A program made the translations under genes and the position numbers. The notes under the pieces are model-generated. The model saw only the letters and a program-made list of their open reading frames with translations, did no database searches and was not told where the DNA came from. From Ashinkailepas kermadecensis (taxonomy: Eukaryota; Arthropoda; Thecostraca; Neolepadidae), in the NCBI GenBank assembly GCA_034440615.1, contig JAOTOM010004791.1:248001-312000 (forward strand): a stretch of 64,000 nucleotides of DNA, in the 5' to 3' direction. This document shows, in pieces, positions 26,596 through 38,416 of the stretch. Each line of letters starts with the position of its first letter. Within the stretch, counting starts at the first letter, position 1.

Positions 26596-26799
26596 CTGCA
26601 CAAGCTGCCATGTTTGAACTTGTGCGCCGCCAACGTCATGGTTGAAGTTTCCCCAATAGTAGCGCTCGGTCGGGCAGCAGACAGCAGGCGGGAAACGTGA
26701 GACGAGATCCAGCGGAATGCCCATGTTTGCCGAATAATTGGTGATCGCGTCCTGTATGGACATCCCATTCAGCATACGAGCGTGTTCCTCATTCCGTGT
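26596..26799 (-). CDS. Candidate internal exon, 68 codons, function unknown
   Basis: On the minus strand an acceptor-like atatttgtgtag is followed by 204 bases open in one frame, ending at a donor-like GCAG|GTGCGG. The exon is exactly 68 codons and is phase 0 at both ends. The predicted segment is non-repetitive and protein-like, with an early NEEHARML stretch, a hydrophobic/proline patch (PLDLVSRFPPAVCC) and an aromatic-rich YYWGNFN. Upstream in this frame a stop lies only three bases before the proposed exon start, inside the acceptor. I do not recognise the family. The right neighbour is a long microsatellite and the left a CpG-dense segment, so partner exons, if any, are outside or unrecognised. 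A chance open frame of this length is possible but less likely given the composition. Confidence 0.35.
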
Positions 26800-26828
26800 C
26801 TACACAAATATACTCAAATCGGAGGCAT

Positions 26829-27958
<1,130 letters not shown>

Positions 27959-30744
27959 CGACACAGATATGAAAGACACCGCACACCGGAAACACTCACC
28001 AGATACAAACAACTCAAAGCACTCTGCAAACGAACCATAAAAACGAAAAAAGGAAATCCTGGATTAACTTCTCTAATCAATTCAACAGATTCACCCCTCT
28101 CGGCGAAATCTGGACACTCCTGAAAACATTCCAAAACCGACAGCGACCACCAATAAAAGCCATCATACTCACACAGAACAACAACACCATCACAGACCCA
28201 CAAACAATCGCCAACATTTTCGCATACACCTACCACCTTAGATCATCCACACTTCCACAGAACCCTCCACCTCCAATCAGACACACACGTCAACACCTTT
28301 ACAACACTAGGTTTACACTCACCGAATTAGAACTTGCAATTGCAGAGACAGGAAACACAAGCGTAGGCCCAGACAATATACACTACTGTTTCTTCAAACA
28401 CCTCCCAACACAAGCAGTACAGGTACTCCTCGAAACATACAACACTGCATGGACAACACATACATATCCACAATCATGGCTACACGCCCTCCTTATACCT
28501 ATCCCTAAACCAAACACTGACTCAACTTTATGCGACTCCTACCGCCCTATCGCACTCACCAGCTGCTTCCACAAACTTTTCGAACGACTTGTCAAAAAAA
28601 CGACTCCTCTACATCATCCAGATACAAAAACGAATTGCTCCCACTCAATCAGGCTTCCTTCCCAAGAGATCATGTATAGATAACCTTACCTACCTCATCA
28701 CACACATCCAGGAAGCGGCGGCAAAGAAGCTTCCCACCGTCGCCGTCTTCCTGGACCTAAAACAAGCATACGACACCGTCAACATAACAGCTCTACTACA
28801 ACACCTATACAACATAGACATACAGGGCCGACTACTACAATGCCTACACTTATACCTACTAAAACGATCATTTCAAGTCAAAATTGGTTCCCACACCTCA
28901 GACACTAAATTCCCTACAACCGGTTTGATGCAAGGCTCAGTTCTCAGTCCTCTCCACTTTATTCTCGGCCTGAACTCAGTCATTCCCGACAACCTCCCAG
29001 TCAAAATTGCACTCTATGCAGATGACATCGTACTCTGGACATCACAAGAATCACCGGCCCACTCAGTAACAATTCTACAAAACGCACTAACAGATCTCCA
29101 CGACAAGCTAACATTACTAAACCTACACATTGCACCACACAAATCCATATGCATGATCTTTGGCTATAAGCGACACACATATTTACAACCACTGAAACTA
29201 AACAACACTCCCATACCATTTGTTACCACAGCAAAATTCCTAGGCATCACTTTAGATCCACGACTCACCTTCAAACCACACATACTAAACATCCAAAAAC
29301 GCGCATCCAAAAGAATAAACATCTTACGAGCACTATCCGGCACAGATTAGGGATCAGACCGAAATTCACTACTGACCTTATACAAATCCATCATTCGACC
29401 AATCATGGAATACGGGTCAACACTTTTCGAAAACGCAGCTAAATCAAACCTCAAACTCCTAGACTCTCTTCAATACCAATGCCTAAAGATAGCCACAGGA
29501 GCATACACAACCTCACCTTCCCTCGCTTTTCATATATACAACCACATACCAGAACTACAACACAGACGCACAGAAGCACTACTCAGATACCACTACAAAA
29601 CGCAACTCATTAGACAACACACATGCACTAAGGCACTAAAAATCCGCTCCAAACGCAGACACCAACTCATGAAAAAAGTATCATTCAAAACTACAATAGG
29701 ATGCCGCATTCAACAACACGCAAGAAACTTACACCTCTCACTCCCCACCTCAAAACCACTCCCACCACCTAAAGCATGGTGGAAACACCAAACCCCCACA
29801 ACACACTTCCTAATAGACAAACCAAAACGTACATACACAGATGCAGAAATACAACAACTCTTCCTCCAATTCATATCACAATACGCAAATTACAACATCA
29901 TCTACACCGACGGCTCCAAATCACACACACACCAGACGGGCTCAGCGGCGGTGCTGTATACCAGACAAGCACCGCCCCGGGTCATCTTACGTGCCCGTCT
30001 GCCGGACACAGTATCCACCTACACATCAGAAATATATGCAATATATTCGGCCTATTGTACCATCTACAACACAAACATAGAACACAACATCATAGCCACA
30101 GACGCAAAATCAGCAATACAAAGCATAGCACCCTACACCGTTTCCAAACACCCCCTCATCCCCAAATACTGCACATACATAACAAACTAAACATTCGACA
30201 ACAACCACTCCTCCTTTGGATACCAAGCCACACAAACATACAAGGCAACGAACATGCAGACACCAAAGCAAACATAGCCACAACACTACAACAAACCACA
30301 AACTGCCCACTCTCACAATCCGACTACTACCCCACAATACACCAGGCAATCAACAAACACATTCAACACACATGGGACAGAACAGGAACACAACTCCACG
30401 ATATACATTCAAAATACGAACAGTGGCACACCATCAATCAGAACACCAGACTCAAAGAAAGGATACTGACAAGACTTCGCATCGGACACACAGCACTCAC
30501 ACACTCCTACCTCATTCTAAGCCAACCACGACCTCAATGCACAACAAGTCGCCGAACACTTACAATCAAGCACATTCTCATATACTGCACCAAGTACAAC
30601 AACCAAAGACAACACATCACAAACTACTGCACCACAAACCACCTCCCACTAAACCTCACCACGCTTCTCAACGATGAACACCCAACATTACACGAGCATA
30701 TCTTCCACTTCCTTTCAACAACACGCATATTGGAACAACTGTGA
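27959..30744 (+). pseudogene. 5'-truncated I/Jockey-like LINE ORF2, reverse transcriptase and RNase H, broken
   Basis: ORF2 of a non-LTR retrotransposon, which would copy its RNA at a nicked target. The endonuclease is absent; the readable part starts in the basic linker (ERHRTPETL, 27974 on). RT follows: VGPDNIH (~28360), LIPIPKP and SYRPIALTS (~28492-28563), QSGFLPKRS, VFLDLKQAYDT (~28747), GLMQGSVLSP (~28924), the catalytic YADDIV (~29017) and KFLGITLD (~29233). RNase H begins IIYTDGSK (~29902) and continues to WIPSHTNIQGNEHAD (~30219). The C-terminal RLRIGHTALTHSYL and HILIYC are typical of I-related families. Damage: frame changes near 28046-28051 (A-run), 28592-28598 (A7) and about 30165, and an in-frame TAG at 29348-29350 where a Trp is expected. 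The sense strand is A/C-rich. It is inactive as written. Clade assignment is approximate; RNase H plus this tail favours the I group. Confidence 0.93.
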
Positions 30745-31250
30745 AGGGGAAAAAAGGAACAAAAAGAGACATGGGAAAAAAACACAAAAAAGGAAAAAAA
30801 AGAAGAATATGTGTACGCATACATACATATATCAAGGGAAAAAATCCATGATCCCCTAAGTGCCTATGTTTTCTTGCACTGTTCACTCCAAACGGCGATG
30901 ACCCAACTCCAACCCCCCCCCCCTCTGCACCCCATACCCCAAGCAGCACCGTCCGGACTGCTTCTCTTCTCGTCATTCTGCACTACTGCGCCTTCTTCAG
31001 CATCTGAACAACCTACAGCCTCAACTTCAGGACAGCCCATCACACCCATACCCAGCTCTACTCTGTTATCTTCAACTACCTAACTTCGGCACCTTACTTC
31101 AAGTCAACCTTACCTATCCTATTCCTTCTACCCCCGACCACGTCGTTCCATAAACCATAACCCACCACCACATTCATCTACACACTACCGGAAACAGCCG
31201 ACATCACCACACGGTGGCAGGCTGGCAAAGCTCACACACACACACACACT
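30745..31250 (+). other. A-rich then C/A-rich sequence after the LINE
   Basis: An A-rich stretch at about 30748-30806 could be the LINE 3' tail. From about 30900 the plus strand is again C- and A-rich like the LINE. A 90-codon frame (30811-31083) is rich in Pro, Ser and Thr. The composition shift ends at a short (CA)n at about 31231-31250. It may be LINE 3' untranslated sequence or the start of a second element; I cannot tell which. Confidence 0.4.
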
Positions 31251-33140
31251 GCATTATTTGATACCAATTAACTCCATACATTATCGGTCGCAGTACGCAG
31301 TTGTCTGCGCTACTTTGGAACACTCAGAGTGAGTGTAATAATTCATACAACGTTTATCTCTTATGCACTTGCATTGCGTATCACTTTCCGCCGCATATGC
31401 TCATGAAATTGACCATAACGACGCGCCAACTGAAAATATTTGAAGCACAGGCTGACGACATTTGACACAATCTGATGCATGATAAAACTCCGCACGGCCC
31501 CTCATAGTGATGCACAATGGCTGCGCTGCCGGAGAGTGTACACTGACCGTGTGCTGTTTGACCAGCGCAACCATAGCCTGTGACGGGCGACAGTGATGTG
31601 TACAATGGCTGCGCTGCCGGAGAGTGTACACTGGCCGTGTGCTGTTTGACCAGCGCAACCCTAGCCTGTGACAGGCGGCGGTGATGTGCGGAGAAACAGC
31701 CCATGACGGGCTTTGCGCTTGATCAGCGTGTACACTCCAACATCGTAGTCCATGTCAGATACTTTGCATAGACCTAGGCAATGGTTAGTTACCACAAACT
31801 AGATGCAGCACACCGCAAAATAAACACATCACAACACTCACCAGCGACTCCAGCGGTCTATGGACCTTCATGCAGGACTAGTCTCACATGCCTGATGCAA
31901 CTAACTCCCTGAATTTGACTTTACATTAGATACTTGATCAAATATCGCTTCCATGAACAAGGTCCCCGGAATGAATTATCAGCCGTCGTGTCGCTGCGAG
32001 CGAATTCATGTGCACATTCGCCGAAAGCAAGACGTAATGCCAATCCGAGGAGCATCAGAATTTCATGACTTATTGCCCCCACTGTGAGAGGTTCAAGGCA
32101 GTGCAGCCTATTGGATGCTATGGCCTACAGTTCGAGGAGCTGATACATATAAGACATACATATAAGAACATACATACATACATACATACATACATACATA
32201 CAAATAAGACAGCTACATAGCGATAGCCTAAGTAGCAGGCCCGCTCAATGAAAACAATTGGAAAACTGACAAAAAGTACGTTTTAGGATAAGTCATCGAT
32301 AGACTGATAAACATGACATATTCGTAATCAGCACATGCTCAGCTTTGGACTGGTATGTTCCTCATCTGTTGAGCGTTCCGAGTCCTTCCAACGAACCCTG
32401 GCACAATGCGGGTTCGGCAGTGCAAGCACTTTGGCCTTGCAGATCCTAGATGACGTCACATGTTGAGTCGTCACAGGAAAATTATCCAGTGATATTAGCA
32501 CCGATTGCTGAAGTCATTCACGGTAATAATATAAAACTTATGAGCATAAGTTTTATATTACATTATACTAAATGACATAATAACATAACCAGTAACGTGC
32601 AACATTCATATTTGACCTATGATCACATTCGTCACTTTGGTCACCTATGATTGCCTTGGCATATCGACTTTATGCTGTTAATTTCCATCCAAAATAATAT
32701 TCACAAATACATTAGATCTGTACCTATGACTGGAGCCAGTACTACTGCCTGCCAATAATATGCCTACCAATTTGTTTATTCTTCCCTGTAGTGATATTTG
32801 TTACTATAGTCATCCCGATGGCCACTTGCCACGTACGGCCTTGAGCTGAACACCTTATATTCTAAACATGGTTCAATATTTCCTGACGTAAATCAGCCTT
32901 CACTGCACCAAAACTCCACCTCTCATGGAGAGGTCTTTTGCAGATCTCTGTGTGAAGCATCTCTGAGATCGGCGCCGGCAGCGTGGGTACAGTGGACGCG
33001 CTCAATGCTTCATTAATCAAGCAATCAATCAATCTTGATTCTATGAAGGAGCACCCAGGAGGGTGGACCTCGCCCCGCTCTGTGTCGGCAATTCAGTACT
33101 TCCCTAGGTAATACTTAGCCGATCCCCACCGAGAAACCTT
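31251..33140. other. Unique sequence with minor repeats
   Basis: Contains an 88-bp tandem duplication (acaatggctgcgctgccgg at 31514 and 31602, spanning about 31510-31690), an (ACAT)n stretch near 32165-32202 and a hairpin at 32527-32560. No gene was recognised. Confidence 0.6.
32527..32560. other. Perfect 15-bp hairpin
   Basis: Arms taatataaaacttat (32527-32541) and ataagttttatatta (32546-32560) are separated by gagc. It is AT-rich, has no T-run terminator context and no function is assigned. Confidence 0.85.

Positions 33141-33143
<3 letters not shown>

Positions 33144-33204
<61 letters not shown>
33144..33204. repeat. (TA)n microsatellite
   Basis: Uninterrupted TA repeat immediately 5' of the PLE remnant. 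Confidence 0.97.
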
Positions 33205-33207
<3 letters not shown>

Positions 33208-33239
33208 CTTAATTTGTCTACACAAAGGGCGAAGTGTCA

Positions 33240-33990
33240 ATAAATTGATCGGAAACAGCCTTTTGTAGTCCCTAGCACTCCCATCAAGGAAGAGGATGGC
33301 CTAGCTCGACGGTCCCCCGTCTCCATGGCCACCATAGGAGGAAGACAAATCGGGGACTTCATTAAGCAGCGAACCAAAAGCAGAGGAAACCACAAAAGCA
33401 TACAGGATACCTTGCGAGACATATCAGAAATCATATTTCTTGGAGACGGGCAGGGGTCTCACAACAAGAGTCAAAGAACATAGTGGACTACGGTGCCACC
33501 GGACTACGTTGGACCGCCACCGGACTGTTGTGCCACCGGACTACGGTGCCACAACAAAGTGGACTACGGTGCCACCGGACTACGTTGGACCGCCACCGGA
33601 CTGTTGTGCCACCGGACTACGGTGCCACAACAAAGTGGACTACGGTGCCACCGGACTACGTTGGACCGCCACCGGACTGTTGTGCCACCGGACTACGGTG
33701 CCACGACAAAGTGGACTACGGTGCCACCGGACTACGGTGGACCGCCGCCGGACTGTTGTGCCACCGGACTACGGTGCCACAACAAAGTGGACTACGGTGC
33801 CACAGGACCACACGTGCCATTGTGATCTACGCGTAGGGGGGGGGGATCTGCCAAGATGGGAAGATGCGGCGGTCATACAAGACAGTCTCTCAATAAATCA
33901 CAACGGCGGGCAATGGAGGCGGCATATACTGTTTCCGAAGCTACCACAAACATGGCCTCAGTGTTCTATAAAACCTCTCACGTACCATGA
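33240..33990 (+). pseudogene. Penelope-like element remnant, GIY-YIG endonuclease region
   Basis: A decayed C-terminal part of a Penelope-like retroelement, whose GIY-YIG domain nicks DNA for integration. Two in-line pieces read like the region before and into the domain. From 33325 the frame gives ATIGGRQIGDFIKQRTKSR. After a one-base frame change in an A4 run near 33394-33397, the next frame gives YRIPCETYQKSYF then LETGRGLTTRVKEH, ending at 33481. This matches the usual YRIPC...C..YIGETGR.L.TR.KEH layout of PLEs, with the YIG core altered. The frame then enters a 76-bp minisatellite (33479-33808) and emerges with DLPRWEDAAVIQ and WRRHIL (about 33845-33935), resembling the post-core W..A.I stretch. 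The RT is absent; the 5' edge abuts a (TA)n tract. The family is inferred by eye from motif order. Confidence 0.72.
33479..33808. repeat. 76-bp minisatellite inside the PLE remnant, ~4.3 copies
   Basis: The unit contains gtggactacggtgccaccgg, a gttggaccgccaccggac block and gtgccacaacaaa. It is built from shorter related modules (gtgccaccggactac). The marker caacaaagtgg recurs at 33552 and 33628, 76 bp apart. The surrounding GIY-YIG frame stays open through it (250 codons from 33440). Confidence 0.95.
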
Positions 33991-34254
33991 GAAGATGGAC
34001 AGAAGGAGGCACCCACCACCGAAATCCCGACTGAAGCACACGGAGGCACCTCCTCCCACACACATACATCTACAAGGACACACGTTCAAACACATACGCA
34101 CACACACACACACGCATACATGCACACATATATGCGCACAGATGCGCGCGCACACATACACTTACATACACGCACTCCGATTTTATTATTAGTTAATTGG
34201 ACAAGTAAAATACAGATTACAATGGCACAAGATGATATAATCGAAAAAGAAACT

Positions 34255-34285
34255 CCAACGTTTCGGCTTGATGCCATCATCAGGG
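34255..34285 (-). ncRNA. Hammerhead-ribozyme-like core, conserved core bases kept
   Basis: Minus strand, left arm of the foldback: CTGATGA, then tggc-atcaa-gcc (stem-loop II like), then GAAACGTTGG. Both invariant boxes, CUGAUGA and GAAA, are present. Stem I (ACC with GG) and stem III are short and imperfect here, so self-cleavage is uncertain. This layout is the one described for hammerheads in Penelope-like elements. Confidence 0.5.
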
Positions 34286-34536
34286 TGGCAAGTACGATAT
34301 TAAAAAAAAATATATATATGAAACAGCGCTTTGAATTTTTTTATATCGACACGTGACACTACGTCTACCATCTACCACAGGTTGGCGAAATACACACAGA
34401 CGAAATATCCAAATGTGTGCATGTGCTTTTTGATATTTCGTCTGTGTGTATTTCGCCAACCTGTGGTAGATGGCAGACGTAGTGTCACGTGTAGATAAAA
34501 AACACTCATATATTTTTTTTCATATCGTACCTGTCA

Positions 34537-34567
34537 CCCTGATGAAGGCATAAAGCCTAAACGTTGG
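34537..34567 (+). other. Hammerhead-like core, right arm, mutated
   Basis: CTGATGA, then aggc-ataaa-gcc, then TAAACGTTGG. The first G of the GAAA box is T, which should abolish catalysis in a hammerhead. The flanks CACC and GGTG could form stem I. Confidence 0.5.
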
Positions 34568-34821
34568 TGTTCCTTTTTCGAACATATCATCTTGTGCCAT
34601 TTTAATCTGTATTTTACTCCGTTAGCAAGCTATCTGATATGTTATCTGATAGGTTAGCAAGAGCCACTTATTGGTTGATGGATGTTGTATACTGATCGTC
34701 TTTGTTTAGAATGTCTTATGTGTTCGTTTCTATATCGAGCATATGTTGCTGGCGGTGGGCTTTGTATGTATTCACGTTCGAATTTCATATCTTAAACATT
34801 CATACTGTATTTGACATCATT

Positions 34822-34852
34822 ACCCTGATGAAGGCGTCAGCCAAAATGTTGA
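34822..34852 (+). other. Third hammerhead-like core, degenerate
   Basis: CTGATGA, then aggc-gtca-gcc, then AAAATGTTG. The GAAA box is lost. It lies about 285 bp downstream of the right-arm copy in the same orientation, suggesting remains of another terminal repeat. Confidence 0.45.
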
Positions 34853-34933
34853 AAGAATAAAGTTACGATAATATTTTGAAGATTGTATCTGACTATGATT
34901 ATTTTAAGCACAAATGTCCCTATGAATATAGCA

Positions 34934-35266
<333 letters not shown>

Positions 35267-35273
35267 TCACCCC

Positions 35274-35637
35274 CAGTAGTTCAGTTGGTTGGAGCGCTGG
35301 CTGGCAATGGCCTCCCTGTCCTGACAAGACATGGTTCGAGTCGCTTCACGGGCTCGCATTTAGCCCCCGGCTGGGAGGGTCAGTTGGCAACTGGCTCGAT
35401 GAGGCCGGAGGCGAGTTCCTGGGGCGGCCGTGTCAGTGCATTGGCGGCACGTTAAGCTCTCGTTCAAAATTATACCATTGAACTGGAATTCACGGATCAG
35501 GTGGTGGGCCATGGTTTACGCAACAAGCTCTGCTTAGCAATGGGACCCTGATCCATAAGTCCACCACAACAATAATTCGGGATTAATGTTATAAAACAAA
35601 TATTCCTTGTGGGGGGTATTCAAATAAACGTATGTGT
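35274..35637 (+). mobile_element. tRNA-derived SINE with target-site duplication
   Basis: The 5' part carries RNA polymerase III promoter boxes in tRNA spacing: A-box TAGTTCAGTTGG at 35277-35288 and B-box GGTTCGAGTCG at 35333-35343. A non-tRNA body of about 290 bp follows. The 11-bp sequence tttgtcacccc is present at 35263-35273 and 35638-35648, a target-site duplication typical of LINE-mobilised retroposition. It is not a functional tRNA gene: no acceptor stem closes. Confidence 0.85.
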
Positions 35638-35648
35638 TTTGTCACCCC

Positions 35649-36075
35649 TTCCGACATCACTACCTGGACACGCCTACAGCATACCACACCGCGGTCACTA
35701 CAGTGGCAAGCCGTCTCAGAAGCGGGCCGATATCATGGAATCCGTCTGTTGTGATGCAAGGAGTAAAATCGAACGATAGCTCGCGATCAAATGGTATGCA
35801 TGTTGGCGCTGTAAGAGCGGAATGGACCAAAAACCGTGACTAGGAGTTGCATCCATGATCCAGCTCCCTGGGATGGCGTGCGAACACTCCCCTGCTAACT
35901 ATTATTATTTCTAACAAAAAATAGCACCACGTTGGAGACGAAAGCTAGCTGTACAGACGTTGAAAAAGACCAGCCGGTATCGAAGGTAAAGTAACGGCGG
36001 TACGAGTGCGTCTATTTGGGGCGGGGAGGAGATATTCAGCATCGCCGCTCGGCCGTGAACATCAACATTTTGCAA
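35649..36075. other. Unique sequence without recognisable gene
   Basis: Nothing recognised. Confidence 0.6.
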
Positions 36076-36405
36076 GCGAAGTTGAGCCCCAGTGTCAGGT
36101 GCGAAGTTGAGCCCCGGTGTCAGGTGCGAAATTGAACCCGAGTGTCAGGTGTGAAGTTGAGCTCGAGTGTCAGGTGCGAAGTTGAGTCCGAGTGTCAGGT
36201 GTAAAGTTGAGTCTGAGTTTCAGGTGCGAAGTTGAGCCCGAGTGTCAGGTGAGAAGTTGAGCCCGGGTGTCACGTGCGAAGTTGAACCAGAGTGTCAAGT
36301 GCGAAGTTCAGCCAGGGTGTCAGGTACGAAGTTGAGTCCGAGTGTCAGGTGTAAAGTTCAGTCCCAGTGTCAGGTGTAAAGTTGTGCACGAGTGTCAAGG
36401 GCAAA
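36076..36405. repeat. 25-bp minisatellite, about 13 copies
   Basis: Units around gcgaagttgagcccgagtgt then caggt, with scattered substitutions and a constant 25-bp period. Confidence 0.96.
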
Positions 36406-37729
36406 GCGTCGCTGTCCGTCGGAATCATAATATTCCGGTTAGCTGTTATCAGATACTTGAAAGTCTGCGAGACTTTATGACGACAGAGAAGACAAATTTT
36501 GCCAGCAGTATACTGGCGGATCTAGGGTGCGGTGGTTGGGGGGGGGGGTAGTACGAAGATCATGGCTGCCCCGTTCGTGGTGTCTCCAAAGCATTGAAAG
36601 TCGAGCAAAAACGTTCAGCTTCGTGAAAACCATGGATCAACGTTTCCGCCTCCTCCCTTTCTGAACGAAATCCATTGTTATATTGCAATTAGACATTGGG
36701 GGGGGGGGGGGTGTCAAGTTAAATTCGGATTTACAAGGAGTTAGAGGCGACTCTGATTCGATGCAGGGAATCTGAATACGATTTGATATATAGCCTGCAG
36801 TTTTGCAGTGCTGCGTTTCCATAAACCGGCCATCCATCGGATGGCAGCTCCTTTCCATGCACTTCACTATATCTTCGTTTCCAACTGGTCATAGGTTTTT
36901 CGATTTGTAAATATTGATATCGTGGGTGAGGGCGTTGAACTAATTTTGACCAACCATTGGAACATCCCTGTCTATTGCTTGCTATGTCTGAAACCTTTCG
37001 CTTTTATCTGTAAAAGGGATATTCATCATAGTTTGTTGCTTCTTCATATTGTATACTGCTTTTTGTTGACTTCTTCACCACGTCCCATTTTCTCCGATTT
37101 GCATTGCTTTTTATATACGATTAAATGCGAACAGTACAAGAGTGCATACTTGAAGTGAAACATTTCTGTGCAAAAAGCAGATTACCACTTATGTCTACTA
37201 AAGAATCACGTCTGGTTTGTGTGACTTGGGAAAATGCAAAGTGAATCGCAGAGCATCTTCGAAAGAGCCAGACTGATTGCCTGCGATTTCTTGTGTGTGG
37301 GGGGAGAGGTGCGTGGCAAAGCGTCTCCGGGCCCGATCCTGTTTTGACGTTCCTCGAATCGCGTCGGATTTGGCGGACTTACCGGCGTTTGTAAAATAAT
37401 TAGAACGACATCCCCGGGGCATGCGAGGGATTCCGGCTCCACAGGAGCCGCTTGGCAAACAGCTAAATCACCACCCGAACGAGCGGTTTGGACTGCTGGG
37501 GAGACTGGGGAACGTGTGCAGTCTAGGCAGGCAGTAGTGCGAGGCGCTGAAGGCAGCCTCTAGCGCCAGCGGGCTTGTCCTCTGCCTAGGCGCAGCTCCA
37601 CGAAGCCATTTAGTCCCCCACGGGATTGGCTATTGACTTCCAATAGTCGGCTTCTCGTGCTGCCCGCATCGAGATGGCATGTCGAGAATACATAAGCCAC
37701 CGGCGTGACCGGCGCTGTCCGGTGGGGAT
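36406..37729. other. Unique AT-rich sequence; possible element end at 36512
   Basis: Contains actggcggatctaggg at 36512-36527 followed by a G-run, reminiscent of the GGCGGATCC terminus of the dispersed element, and another G-run at 36698-36711. No gene recognised. Confidence 0.5.
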
Positions 37730-38160
37730 GCGCCCAGTGACGGCCGGAGCAACTGTGGCGTGGCGCGGCCGGGCCGGAAATCACGGCCGCTCGGACGGCC
37801 AGATTGCGTGACGTCGGCGTGGCTTATTATTTGCCTGCCAGAAGTGACGTCGTTCGTGACTGATCGACGTCATTTGGCGGCGCGCCGCTGCCACCGCCGC
37901 GCCGCGAACGCCACTGCGCCGCGCCGCGAACGGCGCGCCGGAAAACAACTGCAGTTAGCCGCGCTGATTGGATGTTTTCATTTCCGTTCGCTTGCCGACG
38001 GGAGGCGGGACGCAAAAACGGTCCAGATCGACCCGACCGGCCGATGAGAGGAGACGGCCGGCGCTGGAGGGGGCCGGTGGAGTCTGGCGAGAGGTGGCGG
38101 GACGCAGCGCCAGGTGGAGGGGAGGGGTGCCCGGACGCGCTAGTAGGTGGTGAGGTGTGA
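37730..38160. other. CpG-dense GC-rich segment
   Basis: Very CpG-rich, with GACGTCA-like sites (about 37848, 37868) and ATTGG (about 37967). Overlapping frames on both strands have no recognised domain. It could be promoter-like. Confidence 0.45.
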
Positions 38161-38360
38161 CACGAGGAAGGTGGCAGAAGATGAATGGACAAGTTTCATG
38201 TCGGGACAGACCGTATTTTTTTCAAGTTTCAATAGTGATTTTTATTTTAAAGACAATGGTGGCATTCATTTATTTTAAAATCCCTAAATTACTTAAACAA
38301 TTCAAAGAAACGCCTCAGAATGCCTCGCTTTGTGATTGGTCAAAATATATGTGACGTCGC

Positions 38361-38416
38361 ATATGTAGAGTTAAGCGATGCTTGACTACCGTCAAGCATC
38401 GCTTAACTCTACATAT
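38361..38416. other. Perfect 26-bp hairpin with 4-base loop
   Basis: Arms 38361-38386 and 38391-38416 are exact reverse complements around loop tacc. The left arm begins atatgtagagttaagcgatg. Just upstream lie ATTGG (about 38335) and TGACGTC (38352-38358). It is too perfect for a typical microRNA precursor. It could be a cruciform, a foldback end or a small-RNA source. Confidence 0.93.

Larger units (their letters stand above)
34204..34618. mobile_element. Foldback inverted repeat, likely PLE terminal repeat
   Basis: The left arm 34204-34409 is the reverse complement of the right arm 34432-34618, with a spacer of only 22 bases. The inner ~80 bp are nearly perfect (cgaaatacacacagacgaaa and complement). 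The outer part has scattered substitutions and about 20 bp of length difference. Each arm holds a hammerhead-like core. Known PLE biology: elements are bounded by terminal repeats, sometimes inverted, that carry hammerhead motifs. The position just 3' of the GIY-YIG remnant fits that; assignment to the same element is inference. Confidence 0.75.

Noticed and set aside
35277..35343. Functional tRNA gene
   Set aside because: A- and B-boxes are present but no cloverleaf closes; it is a SINE head with target duplications.
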